From Thauera sp. 2A1 (GTDB taxonomy: Bacteria > Pseudomonadota > Gammaproteobacteria > Burkholderiales > Rhodocyclaceae): a DNA stretch of 64,000 bases. The DNA lies in the NCBI RefSeq assembly GCF_009469595.2, contig NZ_SSXV01000003.1, positions 62,001 through 126,000 on the forward strand. Reading direction: 5' to 3'. Shown here in pieces: positions 32,406-42,646 of this stretch; positions within the stretch are counted from its first letter, which is position 1, and each line of letters starts with the position of its first letter. A program made the translations under genes and the position numbers. The notes under the pieces were generated by a model, which saw only the letters and a program-made list of their open reading frames with translations, was not told the origin of the DNA and did not search any database.

Positions 32406-32876
32406 TCAGTGCGCGCCATGCTCCATCGGCTTGCTGGCGGCCGGCGCATTCAGCGGCCGGACCGGAGCGCTGATCTCCAGCATCTGCTGCTTGCCGTCCT
32501 TGCCCTCGATGACGAGGGTCAGCGGCACCTTGTCGCCTTCCTTCACCTGGCCTTTCAGATCCATCAGCATCACGTGGTAGCCACCGGGCTTGAGTTCGAC
32601 GGCCTTGCCCGCGGGCAGGTCGAGCCCGGGGATGGGGCTCATCTTCATGACGCCGCCCGCCATGCCCATCTCGTGGATCTCCACCACGCCGGCCACCGGC
32701 GAGCGCGCCGCGACCAGGCGCGAGTTGGCGTCGGCGGTGAGCTGCATGAAGGCGCCCGTCGCCTTCTGCGACGGGACGGTCGCACGCACCCAGGGGTCGC
32801 TCACCGTGACATCGGCAAGGACGGGCGCGGAAAGCAGCGTGGCGACGAGGGACGCGAGGGCGAGCTTCTTCATCAT
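32406..32876 (-). CDS. PCu(A)C periplasmic copper chaperone
   Basis: This 156-residue protein has a signal peptide (MMKKLALASLVATLLSAPVLA) and the copper-ligand pattern of the DUF461/PCu(A)C family: EIHEMGMAGGVMKM and, about 20 residues on, GGYHVMLMDL. Such proteins deliver Cu(I) to the CuA site of cytochrome oxidase. The extra His/Met-containing tail KPMEHGAH may add a low-affinity site. It stands alone between the DMT exporter and purL. Confidence 0.88.
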   Translation of the reverse strand: MMKKLALASLVATLLSAPVLADVTVSDPWVRATVPSQKATGAFMQLTADANSRLVAARSPVAGVVEIHEMGMAGGVMKMSPIPGLDLPAGKAVELKPGGYHVMLMDLKGQVKEGDKVPLTLVIEGKDGKQQMLEISAPVRPLNAPAASKPMEHGAH

Positions 32877-32964
32877 GAGACTCCTTCTTGTTGAAGCTGG
32901 AACTATGCACCACGAAGGTGCGGCGGTGGAGTGCCAGAATGTCGCACCCTGAGCCCGATCGAGC

Positions 32965-35900
32965 TCAGCCCAGCCAGACGCGCGCGTTGCGGAACATGCG
33001 CAGCCACGGCGAGGCGTCCGGGCTCTTGTCCACCAGCCACTGCGGCGCCCACGACATCTGCAGCGTGCGGGCGGTGCGCTCCGGGTGCGGCATCATGATC
33101 ATGAAGCGGCCATCGGCGGTGGTGAAGCCGGTGACGCCCGCCGGCGAACCGTTCGGGTTCTTCGGATAGGTTTCGGTCGGCTTGCCATGGTTGTCGATGT
33201 AGCGCAGCGCCAGCAGCGCGGCCGCACGATCGGAATCCCGCGCGAACATCGCCCTGCCCTCGCCGTGACTGACGACGATGGGCATGCGGCTGCCGGCCAT
33301 GCCCTTGAAGAAGATTGACGGGCTGTCGACGACCTCGACCATCGCGAAGCGCGCCTCGAACTGTTCGCTACGGTTGCGGTGGAAGGTCGGCCAGGCTTCG
33401 GCGCCGGGGATGATGGGCGCGAGGTGGGCCATCATCTGGCAGCCATTGCACACGCCCAGCGCGAACGTGTCGCTGCGGCGGAAGAAGGCCTCGAACTCGT
33501 CGCGCAGGCGGCTGTTGAACAGGATGGACTTGGCCCAGCCCTGGCCGGCGCCGAGCACGTCGCCGTAAGAGAAGCCGCCGCAGGCCGCCAGGCCATGGAA
33601 ATTGGCCAGATCGATGCGGCCGGTCTGCAGGTCGGACATGTGCACATCCACCGGGGCGAAGCCGGCGCGCTCGAAGGCTGCCGCCATCTCGAACTGCGAA
33701 TTCACGCCCTGTTCGCGCAGCACCGCGACCTGCGGCCGCGCGCCGATGGCGATGAAGGGCGCGGCGACGTCCTCGGCGACGTCGAAGGACAGCGACACCG
33801 ACAGGCCGGGATCGGCAGCATCGGCCAGGCCGTCGAACTCCTGCTGCACGCTGTCGGCGTCGTCACGCAGGCGCGCGATCTGGTAGCTGGTTTCCGACCA
33901 GGCCTGCAGCAGCTCGGTGCGGCTGGCGCCGAACACCAGCTTGGCGTTGCGGCGGAAGCGGATCTCGTCCTTGTCGTTGGGCTCGCCGATGAAGTGGTAA
34001 GCGAGCCTCGCCTCGCGCAGCGCCTCGGTGATCTTCGCACGGTCGTCACGGCGGATCTGGATCACCGCGCCCAGTTCCTCGGCGAACAAGCCCGCGAAGA
34101 GCTTGTCGCCGAAGCGGCCCTTCAGCGTGTCGGGCTTCTTCTCCAGGCCGTCCACGTCGTTCATGTACTGGTCGTAGCACACGGTGTCGAGAACCAGCGA
34201 CAGGCCGCAGCGGGCGGCGAAGGCCATCTCGCACACGGTGGCGAACAGGCCGCCGTCGCCGCGGTCGTGGTAGGCCAGCAGCAGGCCATCGCCACGCAGG
34301 CGCTGGATGGTGGCGAAGAAGGTGGCGAGCTGGGCGGGATCGACGTCCGGCGCATGCTCGCCCACCGCGTTGTACGCCTGCGCCAGCGCCGATCCGCCGA
34401 GACGGTTGCGACCGTTGCCGAGGTCGATCAGCAGCAGTTCCGTCTCGACGCCTTCGGGCAACTGCAGTTGCGGAGTCAGCGTGCGGCGGATGTCCTGCAC
34501 CGGCGCGAAGGCGGTGGCGATCAGCGACAGCGGCGCGACGACCTGCTTGTCCTCGTCGCCATCCTTCCACGCGGTGCGCATCGACAGCGAATCCTTGCCG
34601 ACCGGAATCGACAGCCCGGCCGCGATGCAGAACTCAGACACGGCCTTCACCGTGTCGAACAGCTTGGCATCCTCGCCGCGGTGGCCCGCGGCCGCCATCC
34701 AGTTGGCCGACAGCTTGACGTCGCCGATGGTGGCAATGTCGGCCGCGGCGATGTTGGTGATGGCCTCGCCGATCGCCATGCGGCCGGAGGCCGGCGCATC
34801 GACGCACGCCACCGAGGTGCGCTCGCCCACCGCGAAGGCTTCGCCGCGGTAGCCGTGGAAGCTCATCGCGGTGACGGCGACGTCGGCCACCGGAATCTGC
34901 CACGGGCCGACGAACTGGTCGCGCGCGGTCAGGCCGCCCACCGAACGGTCGCCGATGGTGATGAGAAAGTTCTTGCTCGCCACCGCAGGCATGCGCAGCA
35001 CGCGCATGCCGGCCTCCCTGAGGTCGATGTCGGTGGTGTCGAAAGGCGGCAGGAAAGTGGCGCGGCGCGACACGTTGCGCGTCATCTTCGGCGGCTTGCC
35101 GAGCAGCACCTTCATGTCCATGTCGACCGGCTTGTTGCCGAAGTGGCGGTCGCTCACGGTGAGATGGCCATCGGCGGTCGCCGTGCCCAGTACCGCGAAC
35201 GGGCAGCGCTCGCGCTCGCAGAAGGCGCGGAACTGCTCGAGGCTCTCGGGCGCGATCGCGAGCACGTAGCGCTCCTGCGATTCGTTGGACCAGATCTCGC
35301 GCGGGCTCATGCCCGGCTCCTCGATGTGCACCTCGCGCAGCTCGAAATGCGCGCCCAGGCCGGCGTGGTCGGCGAGCTCGGGCATCGCGTTCGACAAGCC
35401 GCCAGCGCCGACGTCGTGGATGGCGATGATCGGGTTGCGCTCACCGAGCTGCCAGCAGGCATCGATCACCTCCTGGCAGCGGCGCTGGATCTCGGGGTTG
35501 CCGCGCTGCACCGAGGCGAAGTCGAGGTCGGCGGTGTTGGTGCCGGTCGCCATCGACGAGGCGGCGCCGCCGCCCAGGCCGATCAGCATGCCCGGGCCGC
35601 CGAGCTGGATCAGCAGCGTGCCGGGCGGGAAGGTCGGCTTTTCGGACTGCTGCGCCTGGATGCTGCCGAGGCCGCCGGCGATCATGATGGGCTTGTGGTA
35701 GCCGCGCACCTCGCCCTGCACTTCCTGCTCGAAGCTGCGGAAGTAGCCGGCGAGGTTGGGCCGGCCGAATTCATTGTTGAAGGCAGCGGCGCCGATCGGG
35801 CCCTCGATCATGATGTCGAGCGCGGAGGCGATGCGCTCCGGCTTGCCGTAGGGCCTGCCGTTGGCGGTCTCCCAGGGCTGCTCGAAACCGGGGATGTTCA

Positions 35901-36912
35901 GGTTCGACACCGAGAAACCGGCCAACCCTGCCTTCGGACGCGAGCCGCGCCCCGTCGCGCCTTCGTCGCGGATCTCGCCGCCGGCGCCGGTCGCCGCCCC
36001 CGGGAAGGGCGAGATCGCCGTCGGGTGGTTGTGCGTCTCCACCTTGGCGAGGATGTGGGTCTCTTCGGTGTGGTAGCGCCACACGCCGTCGGCGTCCGGG
36101 TACAGGCGCTCGATCGTTGCGCCCTCGATGATGGAGGCGTTGTCGGAATACGCCACCACCGTGCCTTGCGGATGCGCCTTGTGCGTGTCCTTGATCATGC
36201 CGAACAGGGACTTGTCCATCGGCCGCGCATCGATGACCCAGTCGGCATTGAAGATCTTGTGCCGGCAGTGCTCGGAGTTCGCCTGCGCGAACATCATCAG
36301 CTCGACGTCGGTGGGGTTGCGGCCCATGCGGCCGAAGTTGTCGACCAGGTAGTCGATCTCGTCCTCCGACAGCGCCAGGCCCAGCTCGCCGTTGGCGGCC
36401 TCGAGCGCCGCACGGCCGCCGGCGAGGATGTCGACGCTGGTGAGCGGCTGCGGTGCATAGTGGTGGAAGAGCTCGTCGGCCTGGTCCAGCGTCGGCAGCA
36501 CCGATTCGGTCATGCGGTCGTGCAGCAGCGCCAGCAGCGCCGTGCTCTTGCCGGCGTCCTTCGCATCCACCGTGTACGCGGTGCCGCGCTCGATGCGCAC
36601 GATCTTGTCGAAGCCGCATTGCCGGGCGATGTCGGTGGCCTTCGACGACCACGGCGAGATCGTTCCCAGGCGCGGCACGACGAGTAGCAGCGTGCCGGCC
36701 GGCGCCTGCTCCGTCGCCGGATGGGCGCCCAGCAGATCGACCAGCCGTGCCAGCTCCTCCGCGGTCAGCGCCGCCGACAATTCGATGAAATACCAGTGCT
36801 CGGCTGCGAGCCCCTTCAGCTTGGCCAGCACCTCGCCCGCGGCGCGGGAAAGGCGTTCCAGACGGGTACGGGACAGCGCCGCAGCGCCACGCAGTTTGAG
36901 GATCGAGGTCAT
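32965..36912 (-). CDS. purL: Phosphoribosylformylglycinamidine synthase
   Basis: This 1315-residue large PurL makes FGAM from FGAR, ATP and glutamine in purine synthesis. Segments include the N-terminal domain, the AIRS-like ATP domains ([54 protein letters not shown]) and the C-terminal class I glutamine amidotransferase domain with nucleophile [10 protein letters not shown] and catalytic His/Glu near the end (MPHPERTAR). Full-length and normal. It is monocistronic; the open frame on the opposite strand is its codon-usage shadow. Confidence 0.98.
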   Translation of the reverse strand: MTSILKLRGAAALSRTRLERLSRAAGEVLAKLKGLAAEHWYFIELSAALTAEELARLVDLLGAHPATEQAPAGTLLLVVPRLGTISPWSSKATDIARQCGFDKIVRIERGTAYTVDAKDAGKSTALLALLHDRMTESVLPTLDQADELFHHYAPQPLTSVDILAGGRAALEAANGELGLALSEDEIDYLVDNFGRMGRNPTDVELMMFAQANSEHCRHKIFNADWVIDARPMDKSLFGMIKDTHKAHPQGTVVAYSDNASIIEGATIERLYPDADGVWRYHTEETHILAKVETHNHPTAISPFPGAATGAGGEIRDEGATGRGSRPKAGLAGFSVSNLNIPGFEQPWETANGRPYGKPERIASALDIMIEGPIGAAAFNNEFGRPNLAGYFRSFEQEVQGEVRGYHKPIMIAGGLGSIQAQQSEKPTFPPGTLLIQLGGPGMLIGLGGGAASSMATGTNTADLDFASVQRGNPEIQRRCQEVIDACWQLGERNPIIAIHDVGAGGLSNAMPELADHAGLGAHFELREVHIEEPGMSPREIWSNESQERYVLAIAPESLEQFRAFCERERCPFAVLGTATADGHLTVSDRHFGNKPVDMDMKVLLGKPPKMTRNVSRRATFLPPFDTTDIDLREAGMRVLRMPAVASKNFLITIGDRSVGGLTARDQFVGPWQIPVADVAVTAMSFHGYRGEAFAVGERTSVACVDAPASGRMAIGEAITNIAAADIATIGDVKLSANWMAAAGHRGEDAKLFDTVKAVSEFCIAAGLSIPVGKDSLSMRTAWKDGDEDKQVVAPLSLIATAFAPVQDIRRTLTPQLQLPEGVETELLLIDLGNGRNRLGGSALAQAYNAVGEHAPDVDPAQLATFFATIQRLRGDGLLLAYHDRGDGGLFATVCEMAFAARCGLSLVLDTVCYDQYMNDVDGLEKKPDTLKGRFGDKLFAGLFAEELGAVIQIRRDDRAKITEALREARLAYHFIGEPNDKDEIRFRRNAKLVFGASRTELLQAWSETSYQIARLRDDADSVQQEFDGLADAADPGLSVSLSFDVAEDVAAPFIAIGARPQVAVLREQGVNSQFEMAAAFERAGFAPVDVHMSDLQTGRIDLANFHGLAACGGFSYGDVLGAGQGWAKSILFNSRLRDEFEAFFRRSDTFALGVCNGCQMMAHLAPIIPGAEAWPTFHRNRSEQFEARFAMVEVVDSPSIFFKGMAGSRMPIVVSHGEGRAMFARDSDRAAALLALRYIDNHGKPTETYPKNPNGSPAGVTGFTTADGRFMIMMPHPERTARTLQMSWAPQWLVDKSPDASPWLRMFRNARVWLG

Positions 36913-37007
36913 GTCGGTCGAGGCGGGAATGAGAAGGGTCCCCAGGCTTTGCGCGCCTGCAGAAGCCCGAAATTATACCCGACCGGCCCGGCTTTCCCCC
37001 CGCGCCC

Positions 37008-37601
37008 CTATTGCTTGGGCTTCGGGTTGAGCCAGCCGCGCATCACTTTCGTCAGCCGCGGCATCACCACCCAGGTCATGGTCACCACGATCACTGCGGT
37101 GAACACCGCCGTGCGCGGCAGGAAGGGCTGCTCGAGGAAACCCGGCCACAGCGAAACCAGCCACAGGTAGAAGGACACTACCGGGAAGATGCCCATCCAG
37201 GTCACGACCGCCATGCGAAAGCGCGGCGGATGCATGGATGCAGGCACCACCGTACCGGCAAACCAGGCCTCGAGCCCGCTGAGGCGGCGATAGTCGGGGT
37301 CGTCTTCGGCCACCTCGCGGATGCGACGATGCATCTCGGCACGCACGGACGACTCGTCCCAGCGCTGCAGGTCCGCTTCCGAGGCGAAATTGACCACCAC
37401 CTGATAGCAGCCGCCAGGCTGCTCGGGCGGAATCATGTCCGCGCCCATGAAGCCATGGAAAGCGCGCATCTTGCCAAACATCTCGCGGATCAACGCCTCG
37501 TACTGCGGCTCATGCCCCGGCCGCGCATGGCGCCGCGCGATGCGCGTCACCGGCGCCGGCCCCGCAGACACCACCTCAGCGGCCTTGCTTGCTTCGCTCA
37601 T
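37008..37601 (-). CDS. Antibiotic biosynthesis monooxygenase (ABM) domain fused to two transmembrane helices
   Basis: In this 197-residue protein, residues about 18-110 form an ABM ferredoxin-like domain (ARRHARPGHEPQYEALIREMFGKM, GCYQVVVNFASEADLQRWDES) and residues about 128-150 and 160-182 are hydrophobic helices. A short basic tail ends the protein. The family includes haem oxygenase-like and small quinone monooxygenases, but the membrane-fused form has no established function. It lies downstream of the tautomerase gene but beyond a strong terminator, so it is probably not part of the phenol operon. Confidence 0.75.
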   Translation of the reverse strand: MSEASKAAEVVSAGPAPVTRIARRHARPGHEPQYEALIREMFGKMRAFHGFMGADMIPPEQPGGCYQVVVNFASEADLQRWDESSVRAEMHRRIREVAEDDPDYRRLSGLEAWFAGTVVPASMHPPRFRMAVVTWMGIFPVVSFYLWLVSLWPGFLEQPFLPRTAVFTAVIVVTMTWVVMPRLTKVMRGWLNPKPKQ

Positions 37602-37650
37602 TCGATCACCCCGAACATGGCGCCGCCCTACGCGCGGCGTCGGAAGTCTG

Positions 37651-37688
37651 AAAAGAATTCGGCCGGTCGCAAACGCTTCCGGCCGAAT
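37651..37688 (-). terminator. Rho-independent terminator at the end of the phenol/meta-cleavage cluster
   Basis: On the reverse strand a perfect 10-bp stem ATTCGGCCGG/CCGGCCGAAT with a 12-base loop is followed by TCTTTTC. It lies 70 bases after the tautomerase stop. Confidence 0.75.
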
Positions 37689-37759
37689 GGCATCGAGTCA
37701 TTGCGGCGAAGGGCTCGGGACCGAGTTCATCGCCGCATGGTGGCAATGCGACCTGTTGC

Positions 37760-37951
37760 TCAGCGCCCCAGATCCTTGGCAGACACGCCGCCAATGCCCC
37801 AGTTCGTCTTCGGCACCTCGCGGATTACCACGCGCACCGTCTGGATCGGCGCACCGACCGCTTCGACCAGCGCCTGGGTGACCTTCTCGATCACCGCGCG
37901 CTTCTGGTCCTCGGTGCGTCCTTCAATCATCGTGATTTCAGCCAAAGGCAT
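37760..37951 (-). CDS. dmpI: 4-oxalocrotonate tautomerase
   Basis: This 63-residue protein, MPLAEITMIEGRTEDQKRAV..., carries the catalytic Pro exposed after Met removal, plus the conserved Arg-rich segment (VRVVIREVPKTNWGIGG). It isomerises 2-hydroxymuconate to its keto form in the oxalocrotonate branch of meta-cleavage. The branch dehydrogenase and decarboxylase genes are absent from the window, so its partner enzymes must be elsewhere. It is encoded 110 bases downstream of dmpG, on the same strand. Confidence 0.88.
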   Translation of the reverse strand: MPLAEITMIEGRTEDQKRAVIEKVTQALVEAVGAPIQTVRVVIREVPKTNWGIGGVSAKDLGR

Positions 37952-38061
37952 CGCTATCCCTCCCCTCGTTGTGCGCGGCGGCGGCCGTTCCAGGCCGATC
38001 ACCGCAACCCTGCAAAATCCACGTGCGGCGCGTCGCGCACGACGCGCGCCGTGATCGACGC

Positions 38062-39099
38062 TCAGGCCGCCTGCTTGCGCGCCTTCGACATCGTGATCGC
38101 CGTGTCCTCGATCATGTCTTCCTGGCCGCCCACCATGCCACGACGGCCCAGTTCGACGAGCAGTTCGCGTGCCGGAATGCCGTACTTCTTCTCGGCACGC
38201 TTGGCGAACAGCAGGAAGGAGCCATACACGCCGGCATAGCCCAGCGTCAGCGCATCGCGGTCGCAGCGGATCGGGAAATCCATGATGGGCACGACCAGGT
38301 CTTCGGCCACGTCCTGGATCTTGAACACGTCCACGCCCGTCTCGATGCCCATGCGCGCGCACACGGCGACCAGCACTTCCATCGGCGTGTTGCCGGCACC
38401 CGCGCCCAGGCCTGCGGCGGCCGCGTCTACGCGGTTGGCACCGGCTTCGACGGCGGCGATCGAGTTGGCCACGCCCATGGCGAGGTTGTGGTGGCCGTGG
38501 AAGCCCAATTCGGTCTCGGGCTTGAGCGCCTGGCGCACCGCGCCCAGCTTGGTCCTCACTTCGTCCGGCAGCATGTAGCCGGCGGAGTCGGTGATGTAGA
38601 TGCAGTTGGCGCCGTAGCCTTCCATCAGCTTCGCCTGGCCGATCAGCCCTTCGACGCTGTTCATGTGGCTCATCATCAGGAAGCCGACAGTGTCCATGCC
38701 GAGCTTGCGCGCCATGCCGATATGCTGCTCGGAGACGTCCGCCTCGGTGCAGTGGGTGGCGACACGGATGGTGTGCACGCCCAGTTCATGCGCCATCTTC
38801 AGGTGGTCAACCGTGCCGATGCCCGGCAGCAGCAGCGCCGACACCTTGGCCTGCTTCATCAGCGGGATCACGGTGCCGAGGTATTCCTCGTCGGTGTGCG
38901 CCGGGAAGCCGTAGTTCACCGAGCTGCCGCCCAGGCCGTCGCCGTGCGTGACTTCGATCAGCGGCACGCCCGCCTCGTCGAGGCCGACGGCAATGCTCTT
39001 CATCTGCTCGAGCGTCATCAGGTGGCGCTTCGGGTGCATCCCGTCGCGCAGGGTCATGTCGTGCAGGGTGATTTTCTTGCCGCGAAGATCCATCGTCAT
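38062..39099 (-). CDS. dmpG: 4-hydroxy-2-oxovalerate aldolase
   Basis: This 345-residue Mn-dependent class II aldolase splits 4-hydroxy-2-oxovalerate into pyruvate and acetaldehyde. The sequence shows the N-terminal [16 protein letters not shown] (metal and substrate site), [10 protein letters not shown], and [29 protein letters not shown] with the metal-binding HxH. It forms a channelling complex with the acetaldehyde dehydrogenase encoded 5 bases upstream; both have normal length. Confidence 0.96.
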   Translation of the reverse strand: MTMDLRGKKITLHDMTLRDGMHPKRHLMTLEQMKSIAVGLDEAGVPLIEVTHGDGLGGSSVNYGFPAHTDEEYLGTVIPLMKQAKVSALLLPGIGTVDHLKMAHELGVHTIRVATHCTEADVSEQHIGMARKLGMDTVGFLMMSHMNSVEGLIGQAKLMEGYGANCIYITDSAGYMLPDEVRTKLGAVRQALKPETELGFHGHHNLAMGVANSIAAVEAGANRVDAAAAGLGAGAGNTPMEVLVAVCARMGIETGVDVFKIQDVAEDLVVPIMDFPIRCDRDALTLGYAGVYGSFLLFAKRAEKKYGIPARELLVELGRRGMVGGQEDMIEDTAITMSKARKQAA

Positions 39100-39104
39100 C
39101 TCCT

Positions 39105-40031
39105 TCAGGCTGCCATGACGGCGCGGTTGGGTTCGAGGGTGAGACGGCCGGCGATGATCTCTTCGGCGAACATCTCGGCAGTGCGCGCGGCGGCCGCGGT
39201 CATGATGTCCAGGTTGCCGGCGTACTTCGGCAGGTAGTCGCCCAGGCCTTCAACCTCCAGGTACACCGACACGCGGTTGCCGTCGAACACCGGGCCATTC
39301 ACCAGCTTGTAGCCGGGCACGTACTTCTGCACTTCCTTGATCATGGCGTGGATCGAGTCGGTGATCTTCGCCTGGTCGGGCTCGCCTTCGGTCAGGCAGT
39401 GCACCGTGTCGCGCATGATCAGCGGCGGATCGGCCGGATTCAGGATGATGATCGCCTTGCCCTGCTTCGCGCCGCCGACGCGTTCGACGGCGCCCGCGGT
39501 AGTGCGGGTGAATTCGTCGATGTTCTTGCGCGTGCCGGGGCCGGCCGACTTGCTCGACACGGTGGCGATGATCTCGCCGTACTTCACCGGCTGCACACGA
39601 GACACCGCGGCCACCATCGGGATCGTCGCCTGGCCGCCGCAGGTGACCATGTTCACGTTCATCTCGCCCTTGCCGACATGCTCGACCAGGTTGACCGGGG
39701 GCACGCAGTAGGGGCCGATCGCCGCCGGCGTGAGGTCGATCATCAGCACGCCCAACTCGTTCAGCTTGCGGCTGTTCTCGGCATGCACATAGGCCGAGGT
39801 CGCGTCGAAGGCGATCTGGATGCCGTCTTCCTTCACGTGCGGCAGCAGGCCATCCACGCCGTCGGCGGTGGTCTTGAGACCCATTTCACGCGCGCGGGTG
39901 AGGCCTTCGGAGGTGGCGTCGATGCCGACCATCCACACCGGCTCGAGCACCGGGCTACGCTTGAGTTTGTAGAGCAGGTCGGTGCCGATGTTGCCGGGAC
40001 CGATCAGCGCGCACTTGATTTTCTTGCTCAT
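39105..40031 (-). CDS. dmpF: Acetaldehyde dehydrogenase (CoA-acylating)
   Basis: This 308-residue enzyme converts acetaldehyde to acetyl-CoA with NAD and CoA. It has the nucleotide-binding [16 protein letters not shown] and the catalytic cysteine in [17 protein letters not shown]. It partners the aldolase DmpG, so the toxic aldehyde is passed directly between the sites. It is the first gene of the dmpFG pair after a 294-base gap that separates it from dmpD. Confidence 0.96.
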   Translation of the reverse strand: MSKKIKCALIGPGNIGTDLLYKLKRSPVLEPVWMVGIDATSEGLTRAREMGLKTTADGVDGLLPHVKEDGIQIAFDATSAYVHAENSRKLNELGVLMIDLTPAAIGPYCVPPVNLVEHVGKGEMNVNMVTCGGQATIPMVAAVSRVQPVKYGEIIATVSSKSAGPGTRKNIDEFTRTTAGAVERVGGAKQGKAIIILNPADPPLIMRDTVHCLTEGEPDQAKITDSIHAMIKEVQKYVPGYKLVNGPVFDGNRVSVYLEVEGLGDYLPKYAGNLDIMTAAAARTAEMFAEEIIAGRLTLEPNRAVMAA

Positions 40032-40325
40032 CGCCTTCGTTCTCTGTGAGATAGCTTGGTTGAATCAATCTCAGGCTGCGAACCCCGCCGCCTGCATGAC
40101 AGCCGCCTCGCGGCCCTTGATCACCACTCCCTCACCCTCCTCCGCCGGCTGGTGGCCGGTGGTGAGACTGATTCCCGAGGCTGAGCCGGTCAACGCTGCC
40201 CGCTTGTCTGAGAGGTGAAGATTCATCGAGGGTTTCATCAAAATTGCCATTGCTGCGCATGAGAATGCAGGGCACGCGGCGGAGCGAGGGGAGAGGGAGA
40301 GGGCCGCCCCGCCGCGCGCCTGCAA
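40032..40325. other. Gene-free gap between dmpF and dmpD
   Basis: In related dmp operons the 2-oxopent-4-enoate hydratase gene (dmpE) occupies this position. Here only about 294 bases are present, with no hydratase-like sequence in any frame that I can see. It contains an imperfect dyad CTCACC...GGTGAG (about 40131-40166) and a purine-rich GGAGCGAGGGGAGAGGGAGA tract near 40281. An 84-codon open frame on the reverse strand has no family resemblance. Confidence 0.4.
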
Positions 40326-41180
40326 TCAGTCGAGCGCCTTCGGCTCGTCGGCCTGCGCCTCCGCCAGGAAATCGCCGACCAGACGGGCGAAGCGTGCCGA
40401 ATGTTCGATCTGCGTCCAGTGCCCGCAACGGCCAAAGACATGCAGTTGCGAGCGCGAGATCCAGTTGGCCAGGGTCAGCGAGGTCGACAGCGGAATGACC
40501 TGGTCGTCGCGACCGTGGATCACCAGGGTTTCATGCGGGATCGCGCGGATGTCCGCTTCGCTGCTCGTCATCGCGTCGACCCAGCGCTGACGCGGCGCCG
40601 GGAACATGGCCGAGAAGGATTCCTGGAAGCCGGGACGGATGCTGGCCTCGTAGCGCAGCTTCGCCAGTTCGTCGTTCACCAGCGAACGGTCCCAGGCGAA
40701 GTAGTCCATGATGCGGCGCATGTTCTCGAACGAGGGCTCGTAGCCCCACACCGCATCCAGTCCTTCCGTGATCTCGAACGGCACGCCGACGCTGCCCATC
40801 AGCACCAGGCGACGCACCCGCTGCGGATGGCGGATGGTCAGCGCCAGGGCCAGCGCGCCACCGAAGGAGTTGCCCACCAGATCGGCGCGCTCGATGCCGA
40901 GCGCGTCCAGCAAGCCGACGGCCTGCTCGACCCAGACATCCATGTCGTACTTCTGCCCTGCGGGACGCTCGGTAAAGCCGAAGCCCACCATATCGGGCGC
41001 GATCACGCGCGAGCGCTTCGCCAGTTCCGGCATCACCAGGCGCCAGTTGGCCCAGGCCGACACACCGGGACCTGAACCGTGGATCATCAGCAGCGGGAAC
41101 CCGTCGCCGACGTCATGGTAGTTGGTTCGAATGCCCGCCGCGACGATGCTGCGACCGATCTCGGGGCTCGAGATGCTCAT
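40326..41180 (-). CDS. dmpD: 2-hydroxymuconic semialdehyde hydrolase
   Basis: This 284-residue alpha/beta hydrolase removes formate (or the acyl group) from the meta-cleavage product, giving 2-hydroxypenta-2,4-dienoate. Motifs: MIHGSGPGVSAWANWR (oxyanion region), VGNSFGGALALAL (nucleophile Ser), HGRDDQVIPL (Asp) and FGRCGHWTQIEH (His). The ATG at 41180 (MSISSPEIGRSIV) is typical for the family; the open frame extends into the next gene upstream. It starts 16 bases after the GlcG-like gene. Confidence 0.93.
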   Translation of the reverse strand: MSISSPEIGRSIVAAGIRTNYHDVGDGFPLLMIHGSGPGVSAWANWRLVMPELAKRSRVIAPDMVGFGFTERPAGQKYDMDVWVEQAVGLLDALGIERADLVGNSFGGALALALTIRHPQRVRRLVLMGSVGVPFEITEGLDAVWGYEPSFENMRRIMDYFAWDRSLVNDELAKLRYEASIRPGFQESFSAMFPAPRQRWVDAMTSSEADIRAIPHETLVIHGRDDQVIPLSTSLTLANWISRSQLHVFGRCGHWTQIEHSARFARLVGDFLAEAQADEPKALD

Positions 41181-41196
41181 CCCGCCTGCTCCTGAT

Positions 41197-41634
41197 TCAA
41201 AGTTGCACGTCGTCCGCGCCGATCGCCACCAGGCCGGCCCGCGCGCACTCCGCGTCCTGCTCTTCCGATGCGCCGGAAACGCCAATGCCACCAATCAGCT
41301 CGCCGTTCACCCGGATCGGCAGACCACCACCGAACACGACCAGGCGCGGACGCGCCGAGAAGCCGAACTTCATGCCTTCGTTGTCGCCGAAGATCGACAT
41401 CCACTGCTTGGTCGGGAAACCGAAGCCGCCGGACGTGTAGGCCTTGTCGATGGCGATGTCGATCGACTGCGGGAAGGCGCCGGGCATGCGCAGGAAGGAG
41501 ATGAGGTTACCGCCAACGTCGGTCACTGCGACATTGATGAGAACCCCGAGGGACTCGGCATGCCGAACGGCCGCCTGCACGGCAGCATGGCCGGCCTCCC
41601 AGGACACGGTGGCTTGGGGCACAGCGACTTTCAT
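41197..41634 (-). CDS. GlcG/HbpS-like haem-binding family protein (DUF336)
   Basis: This 145-residue protein has the family segments AAVRHAESLGVLINVAVTDVGGNLISFLRMPGA and GGLPIRVNGELIGGIGVSGASEEQDAECARAGL. Members occur in many catabolic operons and some bind haem, but the role in phenol degradation is unknown. It is the first gene of the dmpD-side unit, divergent from the GntR regulator gene; the intergenic region carries that regulator's candidate operator. Confidence 0.82.
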   Translation of the reverse strand: MKVAVPQATVSWEAGHAAVQAAVRHAESLGVLINVAVTDVGGNLISFLRMPGAFPQSIDIAIDKAYTSGGFGFPTKQWMSIFGDNEGMKFGFSARPRLVVFGGGLPIRVNGELIGGIGVSGASEEQDAECARAGLVAIGADDVQL

Positions 41635-41707
41635 GAGCGTCTCCTTGTCGCGAATTGTGTTTGAACAGGTCTGATGCTGATCTGAACGCAGAAAGATAGT
41701 ACCCGTC

Positions 41708-41738
41708 AATCTCGAAGTCAATAATTAATCTCGAGATT
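41708..41738. promoter_or_regulatory. Candidate operator: AATCTCGA direct repeats 19 bp apart
   Basis: AATCTCGA occurs at 41708 and again at 41727, the second inside the perfect palindrome AATCTCGAGATT (41727-41738). It lies between the divergent GlcG-like and GntR genes. Closely similar TCTCGA elements recur upstream of dmpR with the same 19-bp spacing, and once upstream of dmpB. Binding by the adjacent GntR protein is inferred. Confidence 0.55.
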
Positions 41739-41820
41739 TCAATATAGCTTTGTGAATATCCCTCTGCGATTCACGCTCGGCTAAAATTGATTCGTGAACA
41801 TTCTATTCAGCGACCGCATC

Positions 41821-42543
41821 ATGCGCGACCAGCACGCCTCTCCAGGGATCGACATCGACCAGACACAGGAGCCAAAGACGCTGGTCGAGGCGGCGTACCT
41901 TCGCCTGCGGCGTGACATCATCGAAGGAATCTACGCCCCCGGCGAAAAGCTGCGCGTCGAGCACCTGAAGGATCAATATGAAGTCGGCGCCGGCACGCTG
42001 CGCGAGGCGCTGCTGCTGCTGGTGACCGATGCCCTGGTCGTGGCGCAGGGGCAGCGTGGGTTCCGCGTGGCGCCGATCTCCATCGCCGACTGCGAGGACA
42101 TCAGCCACACCCGCGTGCTGCTCGAAACCGAGGCGCTGCGCCAGTCGATCGCACGCGGCGACGACGCCTGGGAAGCCGCCCTGGTCGCCGCCTTCCACCG
42201 TCTCACCCGCGCCGAGCAGAAGCTATGCGACAACGACGACTCCACCACCGAGGAATGGGAGAAGTGCAACCGCGCCTTCCACGAAGCGCTGATCGCCGCC
42301 AGCACCTCGCGCTGGATACGCCACTTCCAGCAGATCCTGTATCAGCAGTCGGAACGCTACCGCCGGGTGAGCCTTTTCCGGCAGCCGATCACGCGCGACA
42401 TCCACGCCGAGCACCACGCCTTGTTCGACGCCACGCTGGCGCGCGACGCCGCCCGCGCCAGCTCCATCCTGTCCGAGCACATCCTGCGTACCCTGGACGC
42501 GGTCAAGCGCCTGCCGGTGGATTTCTTCTCGCAACGTGCCTGA
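41821..42543 (+). CDS. GntR-family (FadR/FCD) regulator, AphS/PhcS-like
   Basis: About 240 residues from the ATG at 41821 (a GTG at 41794 is the alternative). An N-terminal winged helix (YLRLRRDIIEGIYAPGEKLRVEHLKDQYEVGAGTLREALLLL) is followed by an all-helical FCD ligand domain (CNRAFHEALIAASTSRWIRHFQQILYQQSERYR...HHALFDATLARDAARASSILSEHI) with metal-binding His and Asp positions. GntR repressors of this class (AphS of Comamonas, PhcS of Ralstonia) silence phenol operons when no phenol is present. The position between dmpB and dmpD and shared operator-like repeats support the same role; this is inference. Confidence 0.85.
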   Translation: MRDQHASPGIDIDQTQEPKTLVEAAYLRLRRDIIEGIYAPGEKLRVEHLKDQYEVGAGTLREALLLLVTDALVVAQGQRGFRVAPISIADCEDISHTRVLLETEALRQSIARGDDAWEAALVAAFHRLTRAEQKLCDNDDSTTEEWEKCNRAFHEALIAASTSRWIRHFQQILYQQSERYRRVSLFRQPITRDIHAEHHALFDATLARDAARASSILSEHILRTLDAVKRLPVDFFSQRA

Positions 42544-42576
42544 GCCGGCTGCCCCACGGCGACCGACGAAAATCGA

Positions 42577-42631
42577 GGTGCGCCCTGCCGGGCGCACCAG
42601 AAAAAAAGCGGCCCGAAGGCCGCTTTCCTTT
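42577..42631. terminator. Bidirectional terminator between the GntR gene and dmpB
   Basis: AGCGGCC-CGAA-GGCCGCT (42607-42624) is flanked by seven A and by TTTCCTTT, so it can end transcription both ways. A perfect 9-bp stem GGTGCGCCC-TGCC-GGGCGCACC (42577-42598) lies next to it. The dmpB transcript should therefore end here rather than run on to dmpD. Confidence 0.8.
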
Positions 42632-42646
42632 GTTGCACCCCAAGGC

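Noticed and set aside
33379..36687. A 1102-codon open frame on the + strand opposite purL
   Set aside because: Composition (His/Gly/Ala/Arg-rich) is typical of antisense frames in high-GC genes, and purL is certain on the other strand.
40071..40325. 84-codon reverse-strand frame as a dmpE remnant
   Set aside because: Its sequence shows none of the hydratase motifs and its composition looks non-coding.
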